NCBI GenBank assembly: GCA_031127185.1
Contig: JARIET010000021.1
Location: 1 to 18,978, forward strand
DNA: 18,978 bases
DNA from: Gemmatimonadota bacterium
GTDB lineage: Bacteria > Gemmatimonadota > Gemmatimonadetes > Gemmatimonadales > Gemmatimonadaceae
Reading direction: 5' to 3'
A program made the translations under genes and the position numbers. Every line of letters begins with the position of its first letter. The first letter of the stretch is position 1. Under the pieces are notes generated by a model, which had not been told where the DNA came from, did no database searches, and was given only the letters and a program-made list of their open reading frames with translations. Shown piece by piece: positions 8,039 to 15,395 of the stretch.

Positions 8039-8680
8039 CTACCCCGCCATCGCGCGTATGACCTTGTACTCCTTTTCGGTCAACGGCAACACGGAGAGCC
8101 GCCCAATCCGCACCAGCGCGCTCTCCTTGAGCGACTGCTTGAGCTTGATCTGCTCCAGCGTCACCGGCTTGGTGAACTGCGCCGTGGCGCGGAGGTCCAC
8201 CATGTACCACTGCGGCGCGTCCTGCTTCGACGCCGGATCGTAGTGGCGGTGCTTGACGTCGAACGCCGTGTGATCCACGTATCCCTCACGCGCCACTTCG
8301 CACTCGCCGACGATCACCTGCGGATCCGTCATCGAGTGATAGAAGAAGACGCGATCCCCCAGCTTCATCCCGTCGCGCAGGAAGTTGCGCGCCGCAAAGT
8401 TGCGCACACCGTCCCAGCAGGTCGTGCGTCCGTGGCGCCTCAGCAGGTCGTCGAACGAAAAAATGTCCGGCTCACTCTTCACCAGCCAATGCCGCACCTC
8501 GCCCTCGGCACGCTTGAATGCCCACGCCCATTTCCCCTTGGCGTAGTTCGGATTTGCCTCCGCAGTGTCCATCTCGTCGCCGGGCACCTCACGGGGCTCC
8601 TTCGCCGGCTTGGAGGGAGTCGCCTTCTTCGAGGCGGCGGGCGTCTTCGACTTCGTCGTCTTTTTCTTCGTCGCGGCCAC
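8039..8680 (-). CDS. EVE domain protein with basic N-terminal tail
   Basis: Protein of 213 residues. Residues ~62-211 form an EVE domain, of the PUA/YTH-like superfamily that reads modified bases in DNA or RNA: it opens RHWLVKSEPDIFSFDDL, continues with CWDGVRNFAARNFLRDGMKLGDRVFFYHS and IVGECEV, and ends KQSLKESALVRIGRLSVLPLTEKEYKVI. The W, SEP and YHS positions are the family's usual landmarks. The first ~45 residues are an extra lysine/alanine/proline-rich tail, likely disordered and nucleic-acid binding. The start is GTG, eight bases after the stop of the aminotransferase gene, with AGGG upstream, so the two form an operon. No restriction endonuclease or methyltransferase is visible beside it, so this is a stand-alone EVE protein. 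Ligand unknown. Confidence 0.88.
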   Translation of the reverse strand: MAATKKKTTKSKTPAASKKATPSKPAKEPREVPGDEMDTAEANPNYAKGKWAWAFKRAEGEVRHWLVKSEPDIFSFDDLLRRHGRTTCWDGVRNFAARNFLRDGMKLGDRVFFYHSMTDPQVIVGECEVAREGYVDHTAFDVKHRHYDPASKQDAPQWYMVDLRATAQFTKPVTLEQIKLKQSLKESALVRIGRLSVLPLTEKEYKVIRAMAG

Positions 8681-8688
8681 TGGATACC

Positions 8689-9996
8689 CTAAGATGCGAT
8701 GCCGGTCTTGATCGCCTTCAGCACGGCGTCGCTGAAGGTGTCGATCTCACCGATCGACGTGTACACGCTGGGGGTGATGCGAATACCGCTGAACTCCGGA
8801 TGGACGATCGGCGTGTTGACGATCCGGTACTTCTCGTGCAGCCAGCTCCCGAGTTTCACGGGATCGAGGCCGTCCACGTTGAACAGGCAGATGGCGCCGC
8901 TCTTCTCTGGCCCGATCTGCGTCAGCACGTGCACGCGGTCGCTCTCCTTCATCAGGCGATTGGCCCAGCGATCCCGCAGATACCGGAGGCGCGCGATCTT
9001 GCGATCGAACCCCATGCCCTGCGAGAACGCCAATGCGGCTGACACCGCATTGAAGTTTGCCTGTGGATGCGTGCCAAACTGCTCGTACTTCCTGATGTCG
9101 TTCGCCTGGCTCTCCGCCGCGGCCATCAGCGGCCAGAGCTTCGGGATCTTCTCCTTCCGCACGTAGAGGAACCCGGCGCCGATCGGTGCGTGCAGCCATT
9201 TGTGCAGCGAGGTGCCGTAGTAGTCCACTTCCATCTCGTCACGTTTCATTGGCCAGTGGCCAAAGGCATGCGCGCCGTCCACGAAGACTTCGATTCCCAG
9301 CGGCTTGGCCAGCCGCATGATCTCCCGTACCGGCATGACCTGGCCGGTGAGGTTCGTGATATGCGTGATCTCGATGACGCGCGTCTTGGGCGTAATGGCG
9401 TTCTTGAACTGCTGGACGATGTAGTCGTCCGACGGCGGCGGCACCTTGAACGAAATCTGCTTGAGGACGATCCCCTCGCGGCGCTCCCGCTGCTGCCAGG
9501 TGGTGATCATCCTGCCATAGTTCTGATTCGTGACAAGCACTTCGTCGCCGCGCTTGAGATCAATGCCGTAGATCATGATCTCCAGCGCTTCACTCGCGTT
9601 GCGCACGATGGCCATTTCTTCCGTGGCGCAGCCAAACTCCTTGGCCAGCTCACGGCGGGTGCTCTCCATCCGCGGCTCGAGGATCCGCCACATATGCTCG
9701 ACCGGAAGCTCGTTCGTGAACTTCAGGTCGCGGATCATCTGCTCCAGCACGTGACTCGGCGTCGGGGAGATGCCACCGTTGTTCAGGTTGATCATCGTCC
9801 GATCCGCGTCGAATGCCCGCTGGATCTCCGCCCAGTAGAGTTCGTCCTCGGCCACCGCGAGCGCGGACTTGCTGCCGGCAATGGCATTGGCCTTGAACAA
9901 GCGCCCGAAGGCGTCCTCGCGAAACGCCGGGAATGCCGTCGATGCCACGCCCGCGGCAGCGAGGCCGCGTACAAAACCGCGTCGAGACGTCTGCAT
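8689..9996 (-). CDS. Class V aminotransferase family protein with Tat signal
   Basis: PLP-dependent enzyme of 435 residues in the class V aminotransferase/cysteine desulfurase fold, nearest in pattern to isopenicillin-N epimerase-like proteins. Residues 4-11 (SRRGFVRG) match the Tat twin-arginine motif and are followed by a hydrophobic stretch (LAAAGVASTAFPAF), so it is probably exported folded to the periplasm. Family signatures: INLNNGGISPTP, IVRNASEALEIMIYG, ITHITNLTGQVMPV, FVDGAHAFGHWPM (PLP aspartate) and TSLHKWLHAPIGAGF with the Schiff-base lysine at residue 266. The substrate is not predictable; it could be a racemase/epimerase, lyase or desulfurase. Start supported by GAGGGA upstream of ATG. 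It is the first gene of a two-gene unit with the EVE protein. Confidence 0.88.
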   Translation of the reverse strand: MQTSRRGFVRGLAAAGVASTAFPAFREDAFGRLFKANAIAGSKSALAVAEDELYWAEIQRAFDADRTMINLNNGGISPTPSHVLEQMIRDLKFTNELPVEHMWRILEPRMESTRRELAKEFGCATEEMAIVRNASEALEIMIYGIDLKRGDEVLVTNQNYGRMITTWQQRERREGIVLKQISFKVPPPSDDYIVQQFKNAITPKTRVIEITHITNLTGQVMPVREIMRLAKPLGIEVFVDGAHAFGHWPMKRDEMEVDYYGTSLHKWLHAPIGAGFLYVRKEKIPKLWPLMAAAESQANDIRKYEQFGTHPQANFNAVSAALAFSQGMGFDRKIARLRYLRDRWANRLMKESDRVHVLTQIGPEKSGAICLFNVDGLDPVKLGSWLHEKYRIVNTPIVHPEFSGIRITPSVYTSIGEIDTFSDAVLKAIKTGIAS

Positions 9997-10039
9997 TGGA
10001 AATCCCTCGGTCAGGCGGTGAATCGCGCGAGGAAAGCCA

Positions 10040-10055
10040 CCCTGTAATTACGGGG
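10040..10055. promoter_or_regulatory. Near-palindrome upstream of the aminotransferase gene
   Basis: CCCTGTAATTACGGGG is symmetric except for one T/G pair. It lies 44 bases upstream of the minus-strand start at 9996 and contains a TAATTA core that could serve as a -10 box. It may be an operator or an AT-rich promoter element. Nothing else was recognised between 9997 and 10081. Confidence 0.35.
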
Positions 10056-10081
10056 TTTTCGCGCGCCAACGCCAGCGGTTC

Positions 10082-10099
10082 AGGGCGAAAAGTCGCCCT
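10082..10099 (-). terminator. Hairpin at the 3' end of the ECF/CBM48 operon
   Basis: AGGGCGA (10082-10088) and TCGCCCT (10093-10099) are exact inverted repeats with a 4-base loop, and they overlap the stop codon at 10098-10100 of the last operon gene. No U-tract follows in the minus direction, so it may instead be a 3'-end stabilising hairpin. Confidence 0.45.
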
Positions 10100-11258
10100 A
10101 CGGAACCACTATCAGGCCAACTTCGCCGTCGAACTCCCGGAGCCGTGCCAGGCCGGTCGGCGCGTGCCACGGCCCACCGTCCACCCTATACGCCACACGG
10201 TGCCTCCCCGGCGGCACATGCACCTGCGCCTCCCAGATCTCGCCCTTCCGTGTGATGGGCACCGGATCCCACCCAGAGAAGCTACCGGCGACCTCGACTC
10301 GCGCCCGTGCAGGCGCCCGAATCCGCACGACCAGCACGGTTCCGTCTGTCATTCGCGCCACGGAGACGTCCGATTCGCGCGGCGGCGGCGTGCCGTCACG
10401 GAGCTCGGCAAACGTGAACCGGACAGCCGCGGAGGCTGTTGTGGCGTCAGGGGCGCCGCGCACGGGGTCCGCGAGTTGTCGCCCTGCGGAGATGACGACG
10501 GCCACCCTTGGCGTAAACGCATATGTCGCCCCGCCGGTGGTCGCCGACTGCACCGCGTCCGTGCCCCTCACGCCCCGGCGCCATCGCTGCGTGGCAGCCA
10601 ACTCAAGCTGTCCGTGGGTCCACGTGGCCGTTGCCGCGACATCGTGTAGGTCCAGCCACGCGCTTCGTGATCGGGTGAAGATGCGACTAGCCGCCATGAG
10701 AAGTGAGTCTTCCGTGCGCGCGCGGGATGCCGAGAAATCGAGCGTCAGCGCCCCGCCGGTCACCCAGGCGCCCACGTCCACGGTGTTGGAGTGTGCCTGC
10801 TCGGAGCCGCGGAGTGTGTGGCCAACAGCGCCCCCGGCAATGACGCCCACGTGCATGCCGAGCTGCCGGCGGACCCGCAGCCATCCGCTGCCGTTGCCGT
10901 CACTACCGACTTTTGCGAACGAGAAGACGGCGCCTGACGCGCCGCCCTCGAACTGCCAGCGGCTCATGGCGGTTGGGCGCCAGGCCAATGCACCGATGAC
11001 CTGCGCCGCGGCCACACTGTCCCGCGCCCAGGTGGCATTTCCGGCAAGCAGCGCCGCAAACGCCGAATCGGCGTGACTGCGGAAGCCGCTCAACACAAAC
11101 GCATTCCGGCTGTGCGTACCGGGTTGGCTGATTCGGGCGACCCCTGCTTCCACGCGCGCTTCATGGCGAGCGCCCTGCGCCAACGCCGGCGGCGTCAGCA
11201 CTGCCACCGAAGCAAGAAGCGCGGCCGAGAAGCGTATCTCGGCCGCGCTCCTATGCAT
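10098..11258 (-). CDS. Exported beta-barrel-like protein with C-terminal CBM48 / AMPK-type glycogen-binding-like domain
   Basis: Predicted exported protein of 386 residues. The ATG at 11258 is preferred over an in-frame start at 11396, because it begins a signal peptide (MHRSAAEIRFSAALLASVAV, cleavage near ALAQ) and lies 13 bases after the stop of the upstream gene. The far start would overlap that gene by over 100 bases. Residues ~35-295 are alternating beta-type segments (QFEGGASGAVFSFAKVG, MHVGVIAGGAVGHTL, TVDVGAWVTGGALTLDFSAS, GGATYAFTPRVAVVISAGR) resembling an outer-membrane barrel. The last ~85 residues match the glycogen-binding beta-sandwich: VEVAGSFSGWDP, then W, then PPGRHRVAYRVDGGPWHAP. 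This is the carbohydrate-binding family of AMPK beta subunits and isoamylase N-domains. Sugar binding is inferred. It is the last gene of the ECF operon and the second there to carry this domain. Confidence 0.7.
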   Translation of the reverse strand: MHRSAAEIRFSAALLASVAVLTPPALAQGARHEARVEAGVARISQPGTHSRNAFVLSGFRSHADSAFAALLAGNATWARDSVAAAQVIGALAWRPTAMSRWQFEGGASGAVFSFAKVGSDGNGSGWLRVRRQLGMHVGVIAGGAVGHTLRGSEQAHSNTVDVGAWVTGGALTLDFSASRARTEDSLLMAASRIFTRSRSAWLDLHDVAATATWTHGQLELAATQRWRRGVRGTDAVQSATTGGATYAFTPRVAVVISAGRQLADPVRGAPDATTASAAVRFTFAELRDGTPPPRESDVSVARMTDGTVLVVRIRAPARARVEVAGSFSGWDPVPITRKGEIWEAQVHVPPGRHRVAYRVDGGPWHAPTGLARLREFDGEVGLIVVP

Positions 11259-11271
11259 GCGCGATGAACCG

Positions 11272-11913
11272 CTACGGTCGCTGCGCCGCGTTGACTGATG
11301 CTGCGGGGGGAAGCAATGACATGACCCCGCGCGTGCGGAGCACGAGCGCTTCCATCGGCGTGACACCGAGCGCGACGTCCTGCTGAACAGCGGCATTCAG
11401 TTCGGTAAGTTGCGCCCCAGTCGCGCCCTTCGCCATCAGGTCACGGACCATTGTTGCTGCGACGCTGGGCTTGACACCCTTTGCCACGAGCTCCGTCAGG
11501 ACGCCGATTTCGACGGTGATCGTGCGCCGCGGCGCGATCCTGCGCAGGTCGGAGATGGCCTTCTCGGGAACCCGATTCGCTATGGCGTCCGCCGCGGCGG
11601 CGAGTTCGTCGACCGTAGCGTGAGGTGCGAGAAGCTCCTTGGCCCTCCGCATGCGCTTCTCGAGAGCCGCCAGCGCTTGTTCGATCCGCTTGGCGTCAGC
11701 CTTGAAGGCGATGCCTTCCAGCGCGCGCGAGACAAGCGGCTCCGTGGGCGTGCCACGCAGGCGCGCGGCCTCAACGAAGATCCGCACGCGATTGCGGGTG
11801 GCGTCGTCACGAATCGAGAGGAGCCGTGCTTCCTGGGCACCGACGCCATGCGCCGATACCATTGCCGCGCAGAGGGCCGCGCCGAGCAGGAGGTTGTTGG
11901 TGCGCGGGCTCAT
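11272..11913 (-). CDS. Exported helical protein of unknown function in the ECF operon
   Basis: Hypothetical protein of 213 residues. A signal peptide is visible (MSPRTNNLLLGAALCAAMVSAHGVGAQ, cleavage near residue 26). The mature part is rich in Ala, Arg, Lys and Glu and predicted mostly helical: repeated segments such as IEQALAALEKRMRRAKELL, VDELAAAADAIANRV and VLTELVAKGVKPSVAATMVRDLMAKGATGAQL suggest a helical bundle. There is no cysteine pair or enzyme motif. Its start codon overlaps the stop of the anti-sigma-like gene by four bases (ATGA), so it is translationally coupled to it. That coupling suggests a periplasmic partner of the signalling pair, for example a modulator of the anti-sigma sensor. 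I do not recognise the family. Confidence 0.7.
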   Translation of the reverse strand: MSPRTNNLLLGAALCAAMVSAHGVGAQEARLLSIRDDATRNRVRIFVEAARLRGTPTEPLVSRALEGIAFKADAKRIEQALAALEKRMRRAKELLAPHATVDELAAAADAIANRVPEKAISDLRRIAPRRTITVEIGVLTELVAKGVKPSVAATMVRDLMAKGATGAQLTELNAAVQQDVALGVTPMEALVLRTRGVMSLLPPAASVNAAQRP

Positions 11914-12515
11914 GGCGTGCGCACCATCAGAACCGAGGCATCGCCGCCGAAATCCGGGTTCTTGGCTTTTGAAGCACGCGGATCGGCCACGAGCGTCGTG
12001 CCATCAACGAGGAAGGCGTATGTGTGCCGCCCTGGCTTCGCGAGAAGCGTCGTGGACCAGGGGCCGTTGGCGCCCACCCGCTGCATCGGGTTGGCGGCCG
12101 GATCCCACCCATTGAAGTCGCCGACCACCGAGACGGTCTTTGCGTTGGCAAGCTCGAACGCCATCGCCACCGGCACGGCGGACGACACACTGGCCACAGG
12201 CTGCATCTCGATGGATGCGCTCTCGGCACCGCCGAACGTCGCCTGCTGCGTCATCGTACCGCGCGCAACGAATCCAATGGCCAACGACGCCGCGGCGAGC
12301 AGGCCAGCCGCCTTTGCAGAAACCGCGGTATCCTCGGCCCACCAGATTGCGCGGCGCAGGCGCGACACCGGCTGTGCCCGACGGGCACGCACGGCCATGA
12401 GTACGCGAGCCACCGCTGCCGAACGCGGCTGCGGGAACGGCGAAAGCGCGCCCACAACGCGCGCAATCACCTCGTCGCGTTCGTCATCCATTGTGTCCAC
12501 CATGTTGCCGATCAT
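11910..12515 (-). CDS. Anti-sigma factor-like membrane protein with extracytoplasmic CBM48-like domain
   Basis: Protein of 201 residues in anti-sigma position. The N-terminal ~60 residues are cytoplasmic and charged (MDDERDEVIARVVGAL...). They lack the HxxxCxxC zinc motif of common ZAS-type anti-sigma factors. One membrane segment lies at about residues 66-85 (AKAAGLLAAASLAIGFVA). The C-terminal ~85 residues form a glycogen-binding-like domain: TVSVVGDFNGWDP, a later W, then KPGRHTYAFLVDGTTLVADP, the AMPK-beta/isoamylase-N pattern. Topology places this domain outside the cytoplasm. The ATG at 12515 is chosen for its GGAG at a five-base spacing. In-frame ATGs at 12533, 12503 and 12491 are alternatives, and all overlap the end of the sigma gene. 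The role (holding the sigma factor and sensing a glucan-like ligand) is inferred from position, topology and domain. Confidence 0.75.
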   Translation of the reverse strand: MIGNMVDTMDDERDEVIARVVGALSPFPQPRSAAVARVLMAVRARRAQPVSRLRRAIWWAEDTAVSAKAAGLLAAASLAIGFVARGTMTQQATFGGAESASIEMQPVASVSSAVPVAMAFELANAKTVSVVGDFNGWDPAANPMQRVGANGPWSTTLLAKPGRHTYAFLVDGTTLVADPRASKAKNPDFGGDASVLMVRTP

Positions 12516-13101
12516 CCTCACTCCGTTCTCCAAGGCGGGCCCGGAGCGTGTCGCACGCCCGTTTCACCCGCATGCGCAACGCCGAGAGTCTGACCCCGGT
12601 CATCGCGGAAATGTCTTCGTACGAAAGGTCCTCGACGTGCCGGAGCAGGAACGCTTCGCGCTGGTCTGCGGGAAGCGAATCCAACACCACGTTCACTTCT
12701 TCTGCCCAGTCAGCGCCGATCTCGTGTTCCGCCGTCGCCGTCTGTGGTATGTCACCGTATTCGATCAACGAACGGTGCCTTCGGTTGCGTGCCATGGTCG
12801 TTCGGCAGCGATTCGCCAGTATCCGGAAGAGCCAGGGGTCAAACCGTGCGTCCTCCCGGAACCTGGAAAAGCTGTCGTGCACCCGCACAAACGTGTCCTG
12901 CACCGCCTCTTCAGCATCCTGGTCGCTGCCCAACATGTTCCGCGCGAACCGCAGGCATCGGGGATAGTAGAACTCCACTATCCGGATGAAAGCCTGCTCG
13001 TCGCCGTGCTTGGCACGGATGGGAAGGGTTGGGTCGAACTCGCTCACAGGCTCACGGTGCAGGCCAAGGGTGTGGGAGAGATTACCCCGCAGAAGTCCCA
13101 T
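12484..13101 (-). CDS. ECF RNA polymerase sigma factor
   Basis: Sigma-70 family, extracytoplasmic-function group, 205 residues. Region 2 is clear: AFIRIVEFYYPRCLRFARNMLGSDQDAEEAVQDTF, then DPWLFRILANRCRTTMARNRR (core and -10 binding). Region 4 is LDSLPADQREAFLLRHVEDLSYEDISAMTGV followed by a basic recognition helix RLSALRMRVKRACDTLRARL (-35 binding). There is no region 3, as expected. The first ~18 residues (MGLLRGNLSH...) are atypical. A GTG at 13047 would give 187 residues starting VSEFDPTLP and is a real alternative. It is the first gene of a four-gene minus-strand operon and overlaps the anti-sigma-like gene. Such operons are usually autoregulated, but I could not identify an ECF promoter motif with confidence in the 174-base divergent gap. 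Confidence 0.92.
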   Translation of the reverse strand: MGLLRGNLSHTLGLHREPVSEFDPTLPIRAKHGDEQAFIRIVEFYYPRCLRFARNMLGSDQDAEEAVQDTFVRVHDSFSRFREDARFDPWLFRILANRCRTTMARNRRHRSLIEYGDIPQTATAEHEIGADWAEEVNVVLDSLPADQREAFLLRHVEDLSYEDISAMTGVRLSALRMRVKRACDTLRARLGERSEDDRQHGGHNG

Positions 13102-13275
13102 TGGCTACCGCGGCCTCGACCGTAAGGTGTCCTTCAGGCTCCCCCCTCCTTCGACCGGTTTGCATGGCATATTTAACCCTCGAGTCCTGCCCACCCTTCC
13201 GCTTCCTCGCCCTGCATAGATGAATACCCGTTCGGGAAGTCCGCTGTCACGCGATTTATCGGCCGCAGTGAGGGC
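13102..13275. promoter_or_regulatory. Divergent promoter region between ECF sigma operon and aldehyde dehydrogenase
   Basis: This 174-base gap must hold promoters for both directions. Its only AT-rich island is 13163-13177 (GCATGGCATATTTAA), a likely -10 region for one or both strands. No convincing TTGACA was found at the right spacing. A 20-codon ORF (ATG 13220, stop 13280-13282) lies just before the aldehyde dehydrogenase start, in another frame. Confidence 0.4.
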
Positions 13276-14796
13276 GTGTTGAGCGCGATTCCCCCGGAAA
13301 CGGTTCAAGTGACCGTTTCACGTGCCGTTGCAGCGGCGCGGGCGGCCCAGCCGGCTTGGGCGGCCACGCCGATCGGCGTTCGCGTCGCCATGCTGGCTCG
13401 CTTTCACGAGCTGGTGTATCGGCGGCGAGCCGAGATCGCGGCGCTTGTCGCTCGTGAAACGGGCAAACCACCTCTCGAAGTGCTCTCGACTGAGATTGGC
13501 GTCATGCTGGACGACGTCAGGTTCCTGCAATGCGCCATCCCACATCACCTCAAGAGTCCGTGGTTCGCATCGGCAAGCCGGGCGCTGGCGCGGAAGCGCC
13601 TCCGAATCGTCCACGAGCCGTACGGCGTGGTGGGTGTGATCGCGCCGTGGAACTACCCGTTCATGCTCGCAGGTGCCCGGCTCCTTCCTGCCCTCTCGAC
13701 GGGCAACGCCGTGGTCTTCAAGCCGAGTGAGCTCACGCCCGAGACCGGCGCAATGACGCGCGCCTTGCTTGTCGACGCCGGGGTGCCCGAGGACGTCGTT
13801 GGATTGGTGCAGGGCGACGGCGCTGCTGGAGCCGCGCTCGCGGCGTCTCCCGTCGACAAGGTCTTCCTCACCGGGAGCACCGGTGCCGGGCGTTCCGTGG
13901 CGCGCGCGTGCGCGGATCGACTGGTGCCGTGCAGCCTGGAACTCGGCGGAAGCGATCCGGCCATCGTCCTCGCCGATGCCGACATTCCGACGGCCGCGTC
14001 CGGGCTGGTGTGGGGTCGCTTCACCAACGCGGGCCAGACGTGCCTGGCACCCAAGCGGATCTTCGTTGAGACTGCGGTATATGACGCGTTTGTCGCAGCG
14101 GCCGCGCGTGCCACGGTGACGCTGCGGGTCGGGGCGGCCGCCGGCGATTCCATGGACATCGGTGCCATGATCGCGCCACGGTTTCGGGCTGCAATCGAAA
14201 ACCAGCTGTCAGATGCGGTTGCGCGCGGCGCTCGCATCGTGGCGACCGCGCCGACGGTCGCCGGATCATCAGGTGACGCGTTGTGCGTCCCGACCATTCT
14301 TGCCGATGTTCCGCCCGCCGCACGGGTGATGACGGAGGAAACGTTTGGCCCGCTGATGGTGATCGAGCGGGTCAGCAGCGAGGATGAAGCCGTCGCGCGA
14401 GCGAACGGCGGCGAATACGGACTCGCGGCGAGTATCTGGACGCGCGACGCGGCGCGGGCAGGGCGGATCGCCGGGCGATTGGCCTGCGGCGCGGTGAGCA
14501 TCAATGATGTACTGGTGACTGCGGGCATCGCCGAGCTGCCGCACGGCGGCGTTCGCGCGTCGGGCTATGGCCGCATCCACGGGTACGCCGGCATCGCGGA
14601 TTGTGTGCGGACAAAGGGGATTGTTGCGGAGCGGTTTCCGAGGTGGCGGCAGGGATGGTGGTTTGGATACTCCGCGCGCACCCACGCGCAGATCGACGCT
14701 TTTATTCGATTTGCCCACGACCCGTCACCGCTGGGCCGACTGCGTGCGTTGCCTGGCGTGCTCAGACTGCTCATCTCTCCTGAACGTCCGGTGTAG
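13276..14796 (+). CDS. Aldehyde dehydrogenase family protein (NAD(P)+-dependent)
   Basis: Oxidises an aldehyde to the acid; 506 residues. Family landmarks are all present: GVVGVIAPWNYPF with the catalytic asparagine at residue 126, KPSELTPETG, FLTGSTGAGRSVA (cofactor loop), LELGGSDPAIV with the general-base glutamate at 222, and NAGQTCLAPKR with the nucleophilic cysteine at 256. EETFGPLM follows. The C-terminal ~50 residues (WRQGWWFGYSARTHAQ... LRALPGVLRLLI) are hydrophobic/aromatic and may associate with membrane or lipid substrate, as in some fatty-aldehyde enzymes; this is inferred. The start is GTG 13276, or TTG 13279. No ATG exists in frame back to the stop at 13174, and the N-terminus is slightly short of the usual family start. 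The YggT-family gene follows after two bases, so the two are co-transcribed. Confidence 0.9.
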   Translation: MLSAIPPETVQVTVSRAVAAARAAQPAWAATPIGVRVAMLARFHELVYRRRAEIAALVARETGKPPLEVLSTEIGVMLDDVRFLQCAIPHHLKSPWFASASRALARKRLRIVHEPYGVVGVIAPWNYPFMLAGARLLPALSTGNAVVFKPSELTPETGAMTRALLVDAGVPEDVVGLVQGDGAAGAALAASPVDKVFLTGSTGAGRSVARACADRLVPCSLELGGSDPAIVLADADIPTAASGLVWGRFTNAGQTCLAPKRIFVETAVYDAFVAAAARATVTLRVGAAAGDSMDIGAMIAPRFRAAIENQLSDAVARGARIVATAPTVAGSSGDALCVPTILADVPPAARVMTEETFGPLMVIERVSSEDEAVARANGGEYGLAASIWTRDAARAGRIAGRLACGAVSINDVLVTAGIAELPHGGVRASGYGRIHGYAGIADCVRTKGIVAERFPRWRQGWWFGYSARTHAQIDAFIRFAHDPSPLGRLRALPGVLRLLISPERPV

Positions 14797-14798
14797 CG

Positions 14799-15380
14799 AT
14801 GACCAACGCGTTCGACTCGCTTCTGGGAATCCTGCGGCCGGTATTTCTCGGACTCGCCGCCGTGCTCGCTGTCGTCGCAACGATGGATTGGATGGTCCGC
14901 ACGCGCCGGATCAATCCGTTCAGCCGATTGGCGCGCGTGTTCCGAACGAGCGTGGACCCGCTGCTGATGCCCATTGAACGGATGGTTGTGCGAGCGGGCG
15001 GCATGTCGCAAAACGCGCCGTGGTGGGCGCTGATGGCCGTGGCCATCAGTGGAATCATCGTGATCGGTTTCGTTGGGTTCGCGCGCGATCAGGTGGCGAC
15101 GATCGTCGCATCGGCAGCCGGCGGTCCGCGCGGGTTCTATCGGCTCGCGGTGACGTGGGTGATTTCGCTGATCCAGATCGCGATCATCGTGCGCGTGGTG
15201 GCATCGTGGATCCACTTTCGGCCCGGCGCGTGGTATGCGCGCTGGAGCTACAAGCTGAGCGAACCGATTTTGCGGCCAATCCGGAACATCGTCCCGCTCT
15301 TCGGGATGGTGGATGTCTCGCCGATCGTGGCGTGGTTGCTGCTGATCGTGTTGGAAACGGTGCTGCTGGGGATCTGGTAG
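14799..15380 (+). CDS. YggT family membrane protein
   Basis: Integral membrane protein of 193 residues. It shows the duplicated YggT/YlmG pattern: a membrane helix near the N-terminus (LGLAAVLAVVATMDWMV), then NPFSRLARVFRTSVDPLLMPIERMV, two helices (ALMAVAISGIIVIGFVGF and TWVISLIQIAIIVRVVASWIHF), then WYARWSYKLSEPILRPIRNIVPLFGMVDVSPIVAWLLLIVLETVLL. The two (D/E)P-x-L-x-P-(I/R) motifs are characteristic. The molecular role is not well established; family members are linked to cell-division site or membrane organisation and osmotic tolerance. It starts two bases after the aldehyde dehydrogenase stop, with no strong Shine-Dalgarno of its own, so it probably depends on translation of that gene. 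It converges with the ABC permease gene, with only 15 bases between stops and no terminator seen there. Confidence 0.8.
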   Translation: MTNAFDSLLGILRPVFLGLAAVLAVVATMDWMVRTRRINPFSRLARVFRTSVDPLLMPIERMVVRAGGMSQNAPWWALMAVAISGIIVIGFVGFARDQVATIVASAAGGPRGFYRLAVTWVISLIQIAIIVRVVASWIHFRPGAWYARWSYKLSEPILRPIRNIVPLFGMVDVSPIVAWLLLIVLETVLLGIW

Positions 15381-15395
15381 CGGGAGGGCGGCGAA

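Noticed and set aside
9067..10047. 326-residue plus-strand frame opposite the class V aminotransferase
   Set aside because: No domain pattern and rich in Arg/His; the minus strand has a Tat signal, PLP lysine and family motifs.
11410..13125. 571-residue plus-strand open frame opposite the ECF operon
   Set aside because: Its translation is Arg/Pro/His-rich with no recognisable domain, while the opposite strand encodes a clear ECF sigma factor and partners. Long antisense frames are expected at this GC content.
13653..14528. 291-residue minus-strand frame opposite the aldehyde dehydrogenase
   Set aside because: All catalytic motifs are on the plus strand; the antisense translation is low-complexity Ala/Ser/Pro/Arg.
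15381..15395. Terminator between the YggT-family gene and the ABC permease
   Set aside because: Only 15 bases separate the stops, and no inverted repeat or T-tract is present.
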